Assembly: GCF_029080175.1 (NCBI RefSeq)
Contig: NZ_JARFJC010000029.1
From: Luteipulveratus flavus
GTDB taxonomy: Bacteria > Actinomycetota > Actinomycetes > Actinomycetales > Dermatophilaceae
DNA length: 64,000 bases
Direction: 5' to 3' (one strand)
This document shows positions 42,390 to 50,885 of the stretch, piece by piece. The notes beneath the pieces were generated by a model. It saw only the letters and a program-made list of their open reading frames with translations, did not search any database and was not told where the DNA came from. The position numbers and the translations under genes were made by a program. Position 1 is the first letter of the stretch; every line of letters starts with the position of its first letter.

Positions 42390-42761
42390 TCAGTCCGGGA
42401 CGACCAGCCGCTGCCCCTCTTGCACCTGCAGCGAGCTCAGATCGTTGGCGAGCTGGAAGCGCACGACCGCCTCCCGGACCGGGAGGGTAGGGAGCTGGCG
42501 GTGGGCGACCTCCCCCAGCGTCTGCCCGCGCGTCACGGTCACCGTCGTCGGCGCCGATGACGTCCCTGCCATCGCCACGGACGTCATCGTGACGGCCAGG
42601 ACGAGCAGCGCGAGAAGCACGGCGAGGACCAGGCGGCCGCGACGCGTCAGCCGCATCCGCGGCGTGGCCACCTCGACCGGCGGATCGGGCACCAGCACCA
42701 GGTGGCGGCGACGCACGCCCGCCGGCGGATCCGGGACGTGCCACGCGGTCGCTGCGCTCAT
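42390..42761 (-). CDS. LysM-domain membrane protein
   Basis: A 123-residue protein with a 40-residue N-terminal part, one transmembrane helix (about 44-66, LVLAVLLALLVLAVTMTSVA) and a C-terminal LysM domain (TVTVTRGQTLGEVAHRQ to LQVQEGQRLVVPD) for binding peptidoglycan. Small LysM proteins divergent from lexA are a recurrent actinobacterial arrangement, and several are part of the SOS response (in corynebacteria and mycobacteria the division inhibitors DivS and ChiZ occupy this place). By position and architecture it may be such an SOS-induced division or wall factor; sequence alone does not prove it. Confidence 0.8.
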   Translation of the reverse strand: MSAATAWHVPDPPAGVRRRHLVLVPDPPVEVATPRMRLTRRGRLVLAVLLALLVLAVTMTSVAMAGTSSAPTTVTVTRGQTLGEVAHRQLPTLPVREAVVRFQLANDLSSLQVQEGQRLVVPD

Positions 42762-42777
42762 GAGGACCTCCTCGATC

Positions 42778-42832
42778 CGAACACCTGTGCGATAGAACGT
42801 TCGTACGAGGTATAGCACGTACGTTCGAACGT
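42778..42832. promoter_or_regulatory. SOS-box-like sites and palindrome between the LysM gene and lexA
   Basis: Compared with the actinobacterial SOS box CGAAC-N4-GTTCG, CGAACacctGTGCG (42778-42791) has one mismatch and AGAACgttcGTACG (42794-42807) two. A perfect 12-bp palindrome ACGTTCGAACGT lies at 42821-42832. These sites sit just upstream of the LysM gene start and between the two divergent genes, so LexA control of the LysM gene is likely; which site is used needs testing. Confidence 0.55.
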
Positions 42833-42870
42833 GTCGACCACGCGGAGCGCGACATGCCTCGTACAGGTGT

Positions 42871-42899
42871 TTGAGAACTGTGTGCGAAGTCCATACGCT
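42871..42899 (+). promoter_or_regulatory. Predicted lexA promoter
   Basis: TTGAGA (42871-42876) and TACGCT (42894-42899) are separated by 17 bp and match the housekeeping -35 and -10 at five and three or four positions. The expected transcript start leaves a leader of about 85 nt before the lexA ATG. Confidence 0.5.
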
Positions 42900-42992
42900 G
42901 ACCTCACACCAGAAGACTGAAGCAGCGTCCACCGACAGCCCTCTTCCCCGGGCGTCCTGGCGCCGCACGACGGGGAACGAGGGACGCCAACG

Positions 42993-43706
42993 ATGGCCAA
43001 GATCCACGAGCTGCCGGAGCCGGACAGCCACGCGCTCACGACGCGCCAGCGCAAGGTGCTGGAGGTCATCCGCAGCTCGATCGACCGCAGGGGCTACCCG
43101 CCCAGCATGCGCGAGATCGGTCAGGCCGTCGGCCTCACCTCCCCGAGCTCGGTGGCCCATCAGCTGTCGATGCTGGAGCGCAAGGGCTACCTGCGCCGCG
43201 ACCCGATGCGCCCCCGCGCGATGGAGGTCATCTCTCCCGACCTGGGCAAGCAGGCGCGGGGCTACCGCGGGCAGGTCCCGGGCGAGGCGGAGGAGGGCGT
43301 CGACGAGACCGGGATCAACGACGAGCGGCCGGAGCCCTCCTACATCCCGGTCGTGGGGCGAATCGCCGCCGGTGGCCCGATCCTCGCCGAGGAGGTCATC
43401 GACGACGTCTTCCCGCTGCCGCGCCAGATCGTCGGCGAGGGCGACCTCTTCCTGCTCAAGGTCGTCGGCGACTCGATGGTCGACGCGGCGATCTGCGACG
43501 GTGACTGGGTGGTCGTGCACCAGCAGCAGACCGCCGAGAACGGCGACATCGTGGCCGCGATGCTGGACAACGAGGCCACCGTCAAGACGTTCAAGCGCAC
43601 CAAGGACAAGGTCTGGCTGATGCCCCACAACGAGGCGTACGAGCCCATCGACGGCGACGACGCCACCATCCTCGGACGCGTCACGGCCGTGCTCCGGCGC
43701 GTCTGA
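42993..43706 (+). CDS. lexA: SOS repressor LexA
   Basis: A 237-residue LexA. The winged helix-turn-helix covers residues 15-75 (LTTRQRKVLEVI, SMREIGQAVGLTSPSSVAHQ). The self-cleavage bond is the Ala-Gly in VGRIAAGGPI (about 125), with catalytic Ser in GDSMVD (about 155) and Lys in ATVKTFKR (about 192). RecA filaments trigger cleavage and relieve repression of DNA-repair genes. GAGGGACGCC precedes the ATG. It is convergent with the sirtuin gene, with only 3 bp between stops. Confidence 0.97.
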   Translation: MAKIHELPEPDSHALTTRQRKVLEVIRSSIDRRGYPPSMREIGQAVGLTSPSSVAHQLSMLERKGYLRRDPMRPRAMEVISPDLGKQARGYRGQVPGEAEEGVDETGINDERPEPSYIPVVGRIAAGGPILAEEVIDDVFPLPRQIVGEGDLFLLKVVGDSMVDAAICDGDWVVVHQQQTAENGDIVAAMLDNEATVKTFKRTKDKVWLMPHNEAYEPIDGDDATILGRVTAVLRRV

Positions 43707-43709
43707 GGG

Positions 43710-44573
43710 CTACTGCCCGAGAGCCTTCTCCAGGCGGGTCAGCGTGAGCCCGAGCGGCGAGTCCAGCTTGATCGTCGTCTCGGCCTCCGCCCGCGTCTGC
43801 CCGGTGGTCAGCACGGCGACCGGGAGGCCGAGCCGCGCCGCCCGGCGCACGAACCGGTAGCCCGACATCACCATCAGCGAGGACCCCAGCACCAGCAGCC
43901 CGCGGGAGGCCTCGACCACGCCGAAGCACTGCTCGACCAGCGGCTTCGGCACCGACTCCCCGAACATCACCACGTCCGGCTTGAGCTTGTCGGAGCCGCA
44001 CACCACGCACGCCACCAGGTGGAAGGCTTGCGCCAGCTCCTCCGGGATCACGACGTCGCCGTCCGGCCGGATCTCGCCCCGGACGTCCCGGTCAAAGGCT
44101 GGGTTCGCCTCGGTGAGCCACTCGTCGATGACTGTCCGTCGGTAGTGCTCGCCGCAGCTGGTGCAGACCACCTGCTCCAGCGAGCCGTGCAGCTCCAGGA
44201 CGTCGGAGGAGCCCGCCTGCTGGTGCAGCCCGTCGACGTTCTGGGTGATGACGGTGCCGAGGACACCAGCGTCCTGCAGCCGGGCGACCACCCGATGGCC
44301 CTCGTTCGGACGCGCGCGGGCGAACCGGCGCCAGCCGGCGAAGCTGCGCGCCCAGTAGCGACGCCGCGCCTCCACGGTCGCCAGCAGCTCCGCGGCGGTC
44401 ATCGGGGTGATGCGCCGCTCACCGTCCGGCCCGCGGTAGTCCGGGATACCCGACTCCGTCGACAGGCCGGCCCCGCTCAGCACGGCGAGCCCCCGCCCGC
44501 GTACCAGGTCGACCAGCTCGGCCCAGGTGCGCTCGTCCACGCCGTCGGGGGCCTGGGTGGTCGTCTCGTACAC
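43710..44573 (-). CDS. NAD-dependent protein deacylase, Sir2 family
   Basis: A 287-residue sirtuin. It has the NAD-binding GAGLSTESGIPDYRG (about 36-50), catalytic TQNVDGLHQQAG (Asn-Val-Asp and downstream His in LELHGSL), and a zinc site from CTSC and CVVC. It removes acyl groups from lysines of cytoplasmic enzymes such as acetyl-CoA synthetase. GTG 44573 is taken as start; a -10-like CATACT only 8 bp upstream suggests a leaderless message. It is divergent from the LysR gene. Confidence 0.9.
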   Translation of the reverse strand: MYETTTQAPDGVDERTWAELVDLVRGRGLAVLSGAGLSTESGIPDYRGPDGERRITPMTAAELLATVEARRRYWARSFAGWRRFARARPNEGHRVVARLQDAGVLGTVITQNVDGLHQQAGSSDVLELHGSLEQVVCTSCGEHYRRTVIDEWLTEANPAFDRDVRGEIRPDGDVVIPEELAQAFHLVACVVCGSDKLKPDVVMFGESVPKPLVEQCFGVVEASRGLLVLGSSLMVMSGYRFVRRAARLGLPVAVLTTGQTRAEAETTIKLDSPLGLTLTRLEKALGQ

Positions 44574-44682
44574 CTCTGCAGTATGGCGCCGCCGCGGTCC
44601 GCGACCCAGGCACGCCCTCGCCGACCGGGCCCGCGCCGCGGCCGCGCCAGCATCACGGGCCACGCTGGACGACTGGCATTCG

Positions 44683-44700
44683 ATAACGTGCACTTATAGG
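44683..44700 (+). promoter_or_regulatory. LysR-type T-N11-A site overlapping the lysR promoter
   Basis: ATAACGTGCACTTAT (44683-44697) has ATAA/TTAT ends 7 bp apart, the dyad expected for LysR-family binding. It overlaps a -10 TATAGG (44695-44700), with a -35 CTGGCA (44673-44678) 16 bp upstream. The ATG follows 9 bp after the -10. The arrangement fits negative autoregulation. Confidence 0.45.
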
Positions 44701-44709
44701 ATTCGCATC

Positions 44710-45621
44710 ATGATCGACGCCGCCGGCCTGCGCGTCATGCGGGCCATCTCCGACGAGGGCAGCTTCACCGCCGCCGCCGCCTCCCTCGGGTACTCCCAGC
44801 CGGCCATCTCCCAGATGGTGCGGCGGCTCGAGGAGCGCACCGGCACGGTCCTGGTCGAACGGCTCGGACGAACCGTCCGTCTCACCGAGGCGGGCACCGT
44901 CCTCGCGCGTCACGCCGGGCCGGTGCTGTCCGCCCTCGAGGCCGCGGAGGCCGAGGTGGCCGCGATCGCCGGACTGCGCTCCGGCCGGGTGCGGCTGATG
45001 GCCTTCCCGTCGTCCTCCTCGACGCTGGTACCTCGGGCGCTCGCGCTGGTGAAGGAGCGCTTCCCCGACGTCCAGGTCACCTTCGCCGAGGCCGAGCCGC
45101 CGGAGTCGCTCGCGGCGCTGCGCGCCGGCCAGTGCGACCTCGCGGTCGCGTTCGCCTACGAGGGCGACGACCTGCCGCGCGGTGAGGACGACACGGAGGC
45201 CTTCACCATCCGCGACCTGCTGGTCGACGAGGTGCGGCTCGCGGTGTCGGCCAAGCACCCGCTGGCAAAGGCCGGCTCCGCCCGGCTGTCCGACCTGTCG
45301 GCCGAGCCCTGGATCGCGGGCTGCCCGCGCTGCCGCGGCCACCTGCTGACCCTGGCCGAGCGGGAGGGCTTCGTGCCCGAGGTCGCCTTCGAGACCGAGG
45401 ACTACGTCGCGGTGCTGGGCCTCGTGGCCGAAGGCCTCGGGGTGGCCCTCGTGCCCGACCTCATCCTGCGCTCGGCCCACAACCCCGGCGTGGTGACGAT
45501 GCCGATCGACCCGGCCAGCCGACGTACCGTCCAGGCGGTGACCACGCCCGACCTGCAACGGGTGCCGGCCGTGCAGGCGACGCTCGACGCGCTGCACGAG
45601 GCCGCACGCCTCACCTGCTGA
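44710..45621 (+). CDS. LysR family transcriptional regulator
   Basis: A 303-residue LysR protein. The N-terminal helix-turn-helix is AISDEGSFTAAAASLGYSQP with AISQMVRRLEERTG (residues 11-44); the C-terminal two-lobed effector domain begins at about 90 (RVRLMAFPSSSSTLVPRAL). It contains a CPRC pair near residue 203 within the effector domain, which could be redox- or metal-sensitive, though this is speculative. It is followed 6 bp later by an AEC-type transporter, its most likely target along with itself. Confidence 0.9.
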   Translation: MIDAAGLRVMRAISDEGSFTAAAASLGYSQPAISQMVRRLEERTGTVLVERLGRTVRLTEAGTVLARHAGPVLSALEAAEAEVAAIAGLRSGRVRLMAFPSSSSTLVPRALALVKERFPDVQVTFAEAEPPESLAALRAGQCDLAVAFAYEGDDLPRGEDDTEAFTIRDLLVDEVRLAVSAKHPLAKAGSARLSDLSAEPWIAGCPRCRGHLLTLAEREGFVPEVAFETEDYVAVLGLVAEGLGVALVPDLILRSAHNPGVVTMPIDPASRRTVQAVTTPDLQRVPAVQATLDALHEAARLTC

Positions 45622-45627
45622 GCGAGG

Positions 45628-46551
45628 ATGCAGGGAGTCCTCGACGGGTTCGGAGTCATCGCCGCCGTCATCGGCGTCGGCTTCGTGCTGGCGCACACCG
45701 GGGTACTCGACGTCGCTGCCCAGCAGGTTCTCGCCCGGCTGGTCTTCTTCGTCGCGACACCGTGCCTGCTGCTCACGCTGCTGATGAAGGCCGACCTGCA
45801 CCGGGTGTTCTCGGCCGGTCTGGTGATCGCGTTCGTCAGCGTGGTCGTCGCGGCCGGTGTCTATGTCGTTGTCGCTCGGCTGATCTGGCGGCGTGACGCG
45901 GCCGAGACGGTCGTCGGTGCGCTCTGCTCCTCGTACGTGAACGCCGGCAACCTGGGTCTCCCCATCGCGGTCTACGTGCTCGGTAGCGGCGCCGCGATCG
46001 CGCCGATCCTGCTGATGCAGCTGCTCGTGCTGACCCCCACCGCCTTCGCGGTGCTGGACCTGGTGACCTCGGGACGACGGCCGTCCGTGCTCCGGGTGCT
46101 CGCGCAGCCGTTGCGCAATCCGATCACCATCGGCTCGTCGGTGGGTGTCGCGATCGCCCTGAGCGGCTGGCGGCCACCCACCGTGGTGGTCGACCCGCTC
46201 ACCATGATCGGCCAGATCGCCGTCCCCGCCGCCCTGCTCGCGTACGGCGTCGCGCTCCGTCTGGGGCCACGTCCCCTCGCGGACACCTCGGTCGCCGAGG
46301 TCGCGACGGTGACCGTCCTGAAGGTCGTCGTCCAGCCCCTGGTCGCCTGGGCCGTCGCCGCCGGGCCGTTCGGGCTGCGCGGTCACGACCTGCTGGCCGT
46401 GGTCGTGGTGGCGAGCCTGCCGACGGCGCAGAACATCTTCGTGTACGCGACCCGCTACGGCCGTGCCGAGGTGCTGGCCCGCGACGCCATCTTCGTGACC
46501 ACGCTCTGCTCGGTGCCCGTCCTGCTCGGGATCGCCGCGCTGCTCGCCTGA
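45628..46551 (+). CDS. AEC family transporter
   Basis: A 307-residue integral membrane protein of the auxin efflux carrier family with about ten hydrophobic helices. It opens with GFGVIAAVIGVGFVLAHTG, has the conserved SYVNAGNLGLPIAVYVLG (about 97-114) and a late SLPTAQNIFVYATRYG segment. Bacterial members move malate, other dicarboxylates or related anions; substrate cannot be told here. It starts 6 bp after the LysR stop and is convergent with comEC, 11 bp apart. Confidence 0.9.
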   Translation: MQGVLDGFGVIAAVIGVGFVLAHTGVLDVAAQQVLARLVFFVATPCLLLTLLMKADLHRVFSAGLVIAFVSVVVAAGVYVVVARLIWRRDAAETVVGALCSSYVNAGNLGLPIAVYVLGSGAAIAPILLMQLLVLTPTAFAVLDLVTSGRRPSVLRVLAQPLRNPITIGSSVGVAIALSGWRPPTVVVDPLTMIGQIAVPAALLAYGVALRLGPRPLADTSVAEVATVTVLKVVVQPLVAWAVAAGPFGLRGHDLLAVVVVASLPTAQNIFVYATRYGRAEVLARDAIFVTTLCSVPVLLGIAALLA

Positions 46552-46562
46552 CCGTCCGGGCG

Positions 46563-48917
46563 TCACGGCCGGGCGATGAACGGCCGGCCGTCGCGGCCGA
46601 CCACGGCGACGTCTCCCCCACGGTCGGTCCGAACCACCATGGACCCGCTGTCCCGCATCAGGTCCAGCGTCCGGGGAGCCGGATGGCCGTAGTCGTTGCC
46701 GGCGCCGACGCTGATCACCGCGACCGGCGCCCTCACCAGGTGCATCAGCTCGGGGTCCTGGTTCGAGGAGCCGTGGTGAGCGACCTTGAGCACGCTGAAG
46801 GGTGTGCGGTCCGGGTCCCCGGACAGCGCTCGCCGTACCTGCGCCTGGGCCTCCCGCTCGGCGTCGCCCAGCAGCAGGATGCGCAGCCCGCCGGAGCGGA
46901 CGTCCAGCACGACCGATGCGTTGTTCTGGACCGAGCCCTCGTGAATCACCCTGGCAGGCCAGAGGACTCGCGCGGTCACCGCACCCCACTGCAGCTGCTG
47001 GCCCGCCTCCAAGGCGTGCACGGGTACGCCGGCGGCGGCCGCCTGCCGATCGACTTCCGGTTCCTGCGACGGCTCGTCGCGAGCGCCGGAGGAGCCGGTG
47101 TCGTGGACGCCGTTGGTGAGGATCACCCCGACGGACCGGTCGTGCAGCGCACCGGCGAGTCCGTCGACGTGGTCGGCGTGGAAGTGCGTGAGCAGCACGG
47201 CGTCCAGCCTGGTGATGCCCAGCCGGCTCAGACACCGGTCGATGGCTTCACCGTCCGGGCCGGCGTCGACGAGCACGCCCGACCGGTCGCCCGTACGCAG
47301 CACGCCGCCGTCCCCCTGGCCGACGTCGCACGCGACGTACACCCAGTCTCCGGCCGGCCAGCCCACCGGCGGCAGTGGCGCGAACGCCGCGGCGACGAGA
47401 ACGGTCACCGCCATGGCGAGCACCGGTCGTCGGACGGCGCGGACGGCGAGGGCCGGGGCGCACAGCAGCAGCCCGAGGGTGATCCCGGCGAGCAGGAACG
47501 CGCCCGCCGCACCGTCGGGCCAGGGCAGCGCACCGAATGGCAGCGCCGCGAACGCGTGCGCCACCGCCGCGATCCCCCACGCCGGCAGTCCCGCGAGCCA
47601 TGCGGGCAGCAGCGCGGCGGTCGTGGAGAGCGGGGCGACGAGCACGGTCACCACGCCCGCGACGGTCGCCGGAGCGACGAGGGGTGCGGCCAGCAGGTTC
47701 GCGGGCACGCCGACGACGCTCACCGAACCCTGCAGGAGCACGATGACCGGGGCGCAGACCGCCTGCGCCGCCACGGGGATCGCCACGGCGTCGGCCAGCG
47801 GACGCAGCCGCTCGGGCAGGAACCTCGCGAACCAACTCCCCCACGGACGCGCGAACAGGATGAGACCGAGAGTGGCGAGCGCGGACAAGGCGAAGCCGTA
47901 CGACGACGCGAGCCACGGGTCGATGCACAGCAGTCCGATCACGGCCGCTGACAGGGCGGCCGGTGCGGCGTGCGGCCGGGCCAGGGTGGTCCCGAGCAGA
48001 CCGACCACGCCCATCGCGGTCGCTCGCACCACGCTCGGCTCCGGTCGGCAGAGCAGGACGAACAGGACCAGCGCGCCGAGGCAGCACGGAAGCCGCCACC
48101 GGCGGGGTACCCGCAGCCAGCCGCAGGCCCACAGCACCGCCATCAGGACCACCGTGACGTTGCTGCCGCTGACGGCGTTGAGGTGGGTCATGCCGGTCGC
48201 CCGCATGTCGTCGTCCAGTGCCGGTGGAACCCGGCTCGTGTCGCCGATCACCAGGGCGGGGACCAGCCCGCGAGGGTCGGCCGGCAGCGGGTCCGTCGCG
48301 GTGCGCAGGTCCCCGCGGACGGCGTCGATGCCCCGGGTGATCACGCTGGGCTGGGCGACGACCTCGGGTGGTGACTGCGCGCTCGCCACCGCCTCGACGT
48401 CGGACCCCTTCTCCTTGGGCGGAGCGAGCCGGATCTGCGCACGCACTCGCTGGTGCCAGCGCACGTCGAGCCAGCGCGCGTCAGCGAACAGCAGCACCGG
48501 CGTACGAGGCGTGCTGACCTGGCCACGACCCACCACCTGCCGGATCGACAGGCGTACGAGCACCATCGGACCGGTACGGCCGGGCCCCGCCGCCGGCAGG
48601 GTGCGGGGGTCTGAGGTGACGACGGCCTCGACCGACACCGCGGCGCGCCGCTCGGCGAGGTGGACTACCGGTCCGGCCGACCTGGTGGCCTGGTGTGCTG
48701 CGGTCGAGACCAGGGTCAGCGCAGCCGCCGCGCAGCACAGCCCGATGACGAGGACGCGCGGGTCGGCGCCGCGCCGATCGGCCAGCAGGACGACGACTCC
48801 CGCCGCCGTCAGCACCCCTGCGACGACGGCGACCACTGCGGGCGAGAGACGGAGACAGACGAGGACGCCGATCCAGGCCACGGTCGCCGGCGCGAGCAGG
48901 CGAAGGTCCAGACCCAT
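46563..48917 (-). CDS. comEC: ComEC/Rec2 DNA-uptake channel protein
   Basis: A 784-residue membrane protein. Helices near the N-terminus lead to an OB-like DUF4131 region, then the Competence domain (HLNAVSGSNVTVVLMAVLWA, about 245, followed by some eight helices), and a C-terminal metallo-beta-lactamase domain with DVGQGDGG, LTHFHADHVDG (about 595) and VLKVAHHGSSNQ. It forms the channel that imports single-stranded DNA after ComEA binding. ATG 48917 lies 3 bp after the comEA stop; longer frames upstream overlap comEA. Confidence 0.93.
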   Translation of the reverse strand: MGLDLRLLAPATVAWIGVLVCLRLSPAVVAVVAGVLTAAGVVVLLADRRGADPRVLVIGLCCAAAALTLVSTAAHQATRSAGPVVHLAERRAAVSVEAVVTSDPRTLPAAGPGRTGPMVLVRLSIRQVVGRGQVSTPRTPVLLFADARWLDVRWHQRVRAQIRLAPPKEKGSDVEAVASAQSPPEVVAQPSVITRGIDAVRGDLRTATDPLPADPRGLVPALVIGDTSRVPPALDDDMRATGMTHLNAVSGSNVTVVLMAVLWACGWLRVPRRWRLPCCLGALVLFVLLCRPEPSVVRATAMGVVGLLGTTLARPHAAPAALSAAVIGLLCIDPWLASSYGFALSALATLGLILFARPWGSWFARFLPERLRPLADAVAIPVAAQAVCAPVIVLLQGSVSVVGVPANLLAAPLVAPATVAGVVTVLVAPLSTTAALLPAWLAGLPAWGIAAVAHAFAALPFGALPWPDGAAGAFLLAGITLGLLLCAPALAVRAVRRPVLAMAVTVLVAAAFAPLPPVGWPAGDWVYVACDVGQGDGGVLRTGDRSGVLVDAGPDGEAIDRCLSRLGITRLDAVLLTHFHADHVDGLAGALHDRSVGVILTNGVHDTGSSGARDEPSQEPEVDRQAAAAGVPVHALEAGQQLQWGAVTARVLWPARVIHEGSVQNNASVVLDVRSGGLRILLLGDAEREAQAQVRRALSGDPDRTPFSVLKVAHHGSSNQDPELMHLVRAPVAVISVGAGNDYGHPAPRTLDLMRDSGSMVVRTDRGGDVAVVGRDGRPFIARP

Positions 48918-48919
48918 CC

Positions 48920-49885
48920 CTAGACGCGGACGAGCGGGCGCAGCTTCTCCATGAGCTTGTCGCCGATGCCGCTCACCTCGCTGAGCTCCTCCACGGAGGA
49001 GAACCGCCCGTTGTCGGTGCGCCACTGCACGATGCGTTGGGCGATGACCGGGCCGACGCCGGGCAGCGCGTCCAGCGCCGTCTCGTCGGCGGCGTTGAGG
49101 TCGACCGGTGCACCGACCGCGGCGGCCGTCCCTCCGGTGCCACCGGCGGCAGTGGGTAGGCCCGTTGCCGCCGGCGGACCCTGCACCGGATCGACCTGCT
49201 CCCCCGGTCGCGGGATCACGACCTGTTCGCCGTCGACGACCGGGCGGGCGAGGTTGACCCGCGCGAGATCCGCCGTACCGGTGGTCCCGCCCGCGGCACG
49301 GACGGCATCCTGCACCCGGGCGCCGGCCGTGAGCCGGACCACGCCCGGCTGTCGGACCTGGCCCACCACGTGGACGAGCAGCGACGTGGCAGCGCTGGTC
49401 GGACCGGCGGCGGCGGCCGGAGCGACACCGGGCACGCGGGTCCGTGCGCTGGAGGTGGCGATGCCGCTCGGAGTGCTCGTCGCGGCCGGCAGCGGACCGC
49501 GCGCCGGGTGCGGCTCGGCCATCGCGCGGACCCACATCATCCGGCCGCCGAGCACGACCACGGCGGCGGCGACCAGCATCAGCACGCCGACCAGTGCCAG
49601 CCGGCTGGTCCCGACCTGGGCGCCCTGCAGGCTGCTCGGGGTCCGTATCAACGGCGCGTGCGGGCGGACCCGGTCCGGGTCGCCGCCGCGATGGCCTGCC
49701 CGGTCGGCGGCCGTGACGCTCGCCGACGTGTCACGACGTGAGCCCGTGGACGGGCGACGCCGCGGCCGCTCGTCGCTGACGGTGGACTCCTGCGGGACCC
49801 AGCCGCCGCGTCGCGCCCGGTCGACCTCGCCGAGCACGGCGGCGAGGCGGTCGGGCGGTGGCGAGGCGGCGCGACGGGATCCCAT
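48920..49885 (-). CDS. comEA: ComEA helix-hairpin-helix DNA-binding protein
   Basis: A 321-residue competence protein. A charged N-terminal region is followed by a transmembrane helix (about 98-116, LALVGVLMLVAAAVVVLGG), an extracellular SLBB domain (VHVVGQVRQPGVVRL, about 170-185) and a C-terminal pair of helix-hairpin-helix motifs (VDLNAADETALDALPGVGP and FSSVEELSEVSGIGDKLME) that grip DNA. ATG 49885 is preferred to a GTG three codons upstream. It is directly followed by comEC. Confidence 0.92.
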   Translation of the reverse strand: MGSRRAASPPPDRLAAVLGEVDRARRGGWVPQESTVSDERPRRRPSTGSRRDTSASVTAADRAGHRGGDPDRVRPHAPLIRTPSSLQGAQVGTSRLALVGVLMLVAAAVVVLGGRMMWVRAMAEPHPARGPLPAATSTPSGIATSSARTRVPGVAPAAAAGPTSAATSLLVHVVGQVRQPGVVRLTAGARVQDAVRAAGGTTGTADLARVNLARPVVDGEQVVIPRPGEQVDPVQGPPAATGLPTAAGGTGGTAAAVGAPVDLNAADETALDALPGVGPVIAQRIVQWRTDNGRFSSVEELSEVSGIGDKLMEKLRPLVRV

Positions 49886-49993
49886 GGCTGGCACCGTAGG
49901 GAGAACACCGCAGCCACGGCCCCAGTAGCGACGCCCCCTGTGGACAACGGGGCGCCCGCAGCGAGGGGTGCGGACAGCGAGGACGCGGTCCGC

Positions 49994-50881
49994 TCAGAGG
50001 ACGGCCGCGCCGATCACGGTCGAGGGACCGCTCCACGGGCTGGCCGCCACCGCGAGCGTCCCCGGGCCCACGTGCGTACCGACGACGGCCCCGAGCTCGA
50101 CGACCTGGACGGACCTGACGTGCGGCAGCCGGGCCCGAACCTTCCGCAGCAGGTCGTCGGCGCGCGGTCGGGAGTCGAGGTGGTGGATCGCGATCTCGAC
50201 ACCGAGCGGCGCGTCCATCGCCTCGACGGCCGAGATCAACCGGTCCTCCAGCCGGACGAGCGCCTTGGAGGACGTCCGGACGCGCTCCAGCGGGAGGATC
50301 TGACCGTCGGACAGCTCCAGGAGCGGCTTGATCGCCAGCGCCGAGCCGAGCAGCGCCGAGGCCTTGCCGATCCGTCCGCCACGCCGCAGGTACTCCAGGG
50401 TGTCGACGTAGAACATCGCGCGTGCGGCCTCGGCCCTGCTGCGGGCGGCCCGCGCGACGACCTCCGCGGACGCCCCCGCCGCGGCGTAGCGGGCGGCCGA
50501 CTCCACCGCGAACCCCATGGCCATCCCGACCGAGTGGGAGTCGACGACGGTCACCGGCACCGGGGACTCGCTCGCCGCGACCAGCGCCGATGACACGGTC
50601 GCCGACATGGACGCCGACAGATGGACCGAGACGATGGCGTCGACGCCGCCCGCCGCGGCCTTCTCGTACGCGTCGAGCATCTCGCCGGGTGACGGCTTCG
50701 ACGTCGACACCGTGCGGTGCGCGCGCAGCGCCTCGGCCACCTCGGAGCAGCTGATGCCCTCGCCCTCGGTGAACGAGCGGCCCTCCACGACCACGTGCAG
50801 CGGGACGACGTGGATGCCGTGCCGGGTGACGGACTCGCGCGGCAGGCACGCCGTCGAGTCCGTCACCACCGCGACCGTCAT
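49994..50881 (-). CDS. DegV family fatty-acid-binding protein
   Basis: A 295-residue DegV protein. It opens MTVAVVTDSTACLP, with TSKPSPGEM (about 61-69) and the DTLEYLRRGGRIGKASALLG segment near 160-180, all typical. In Firmicutes the family (FakB) presents fatty acids to the kinase FakA; actinobacterial members bind fatty acids but their partners are less clear, and no FakA-like gene is in this window. The start lies 4 bp after the leuS stop, so it is co-transcribed with leuS. Confidence 0.9.
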   Translation of the reverse strand: MTVAVVTDSTACLPRESVTRHGIHVVPLHVVVEGRSFTEGEGISCSEVAEALRAHRTVSTSKPSPGEMLDAYEKAAAGGVDAIVSVHLSASMSATVSSALVAASESPVPVTVVDSHSVGMAMGFAVESAARYAAAGASAEVVARAARSRAEAARAMFYVDTLEYLRRGGRIGKASALLGSALAIKPLLELSDGQILPLERVRTSSKALVRLEDRLISAVEAMDAPLGVEIAIHHLDSRPRADDLLRKVRARLPHVRSVQVVELGAVVGTHVGPGTLAVAASPWSGPSTVIGAAVL

Positions 50882-50885
50882 CGGG

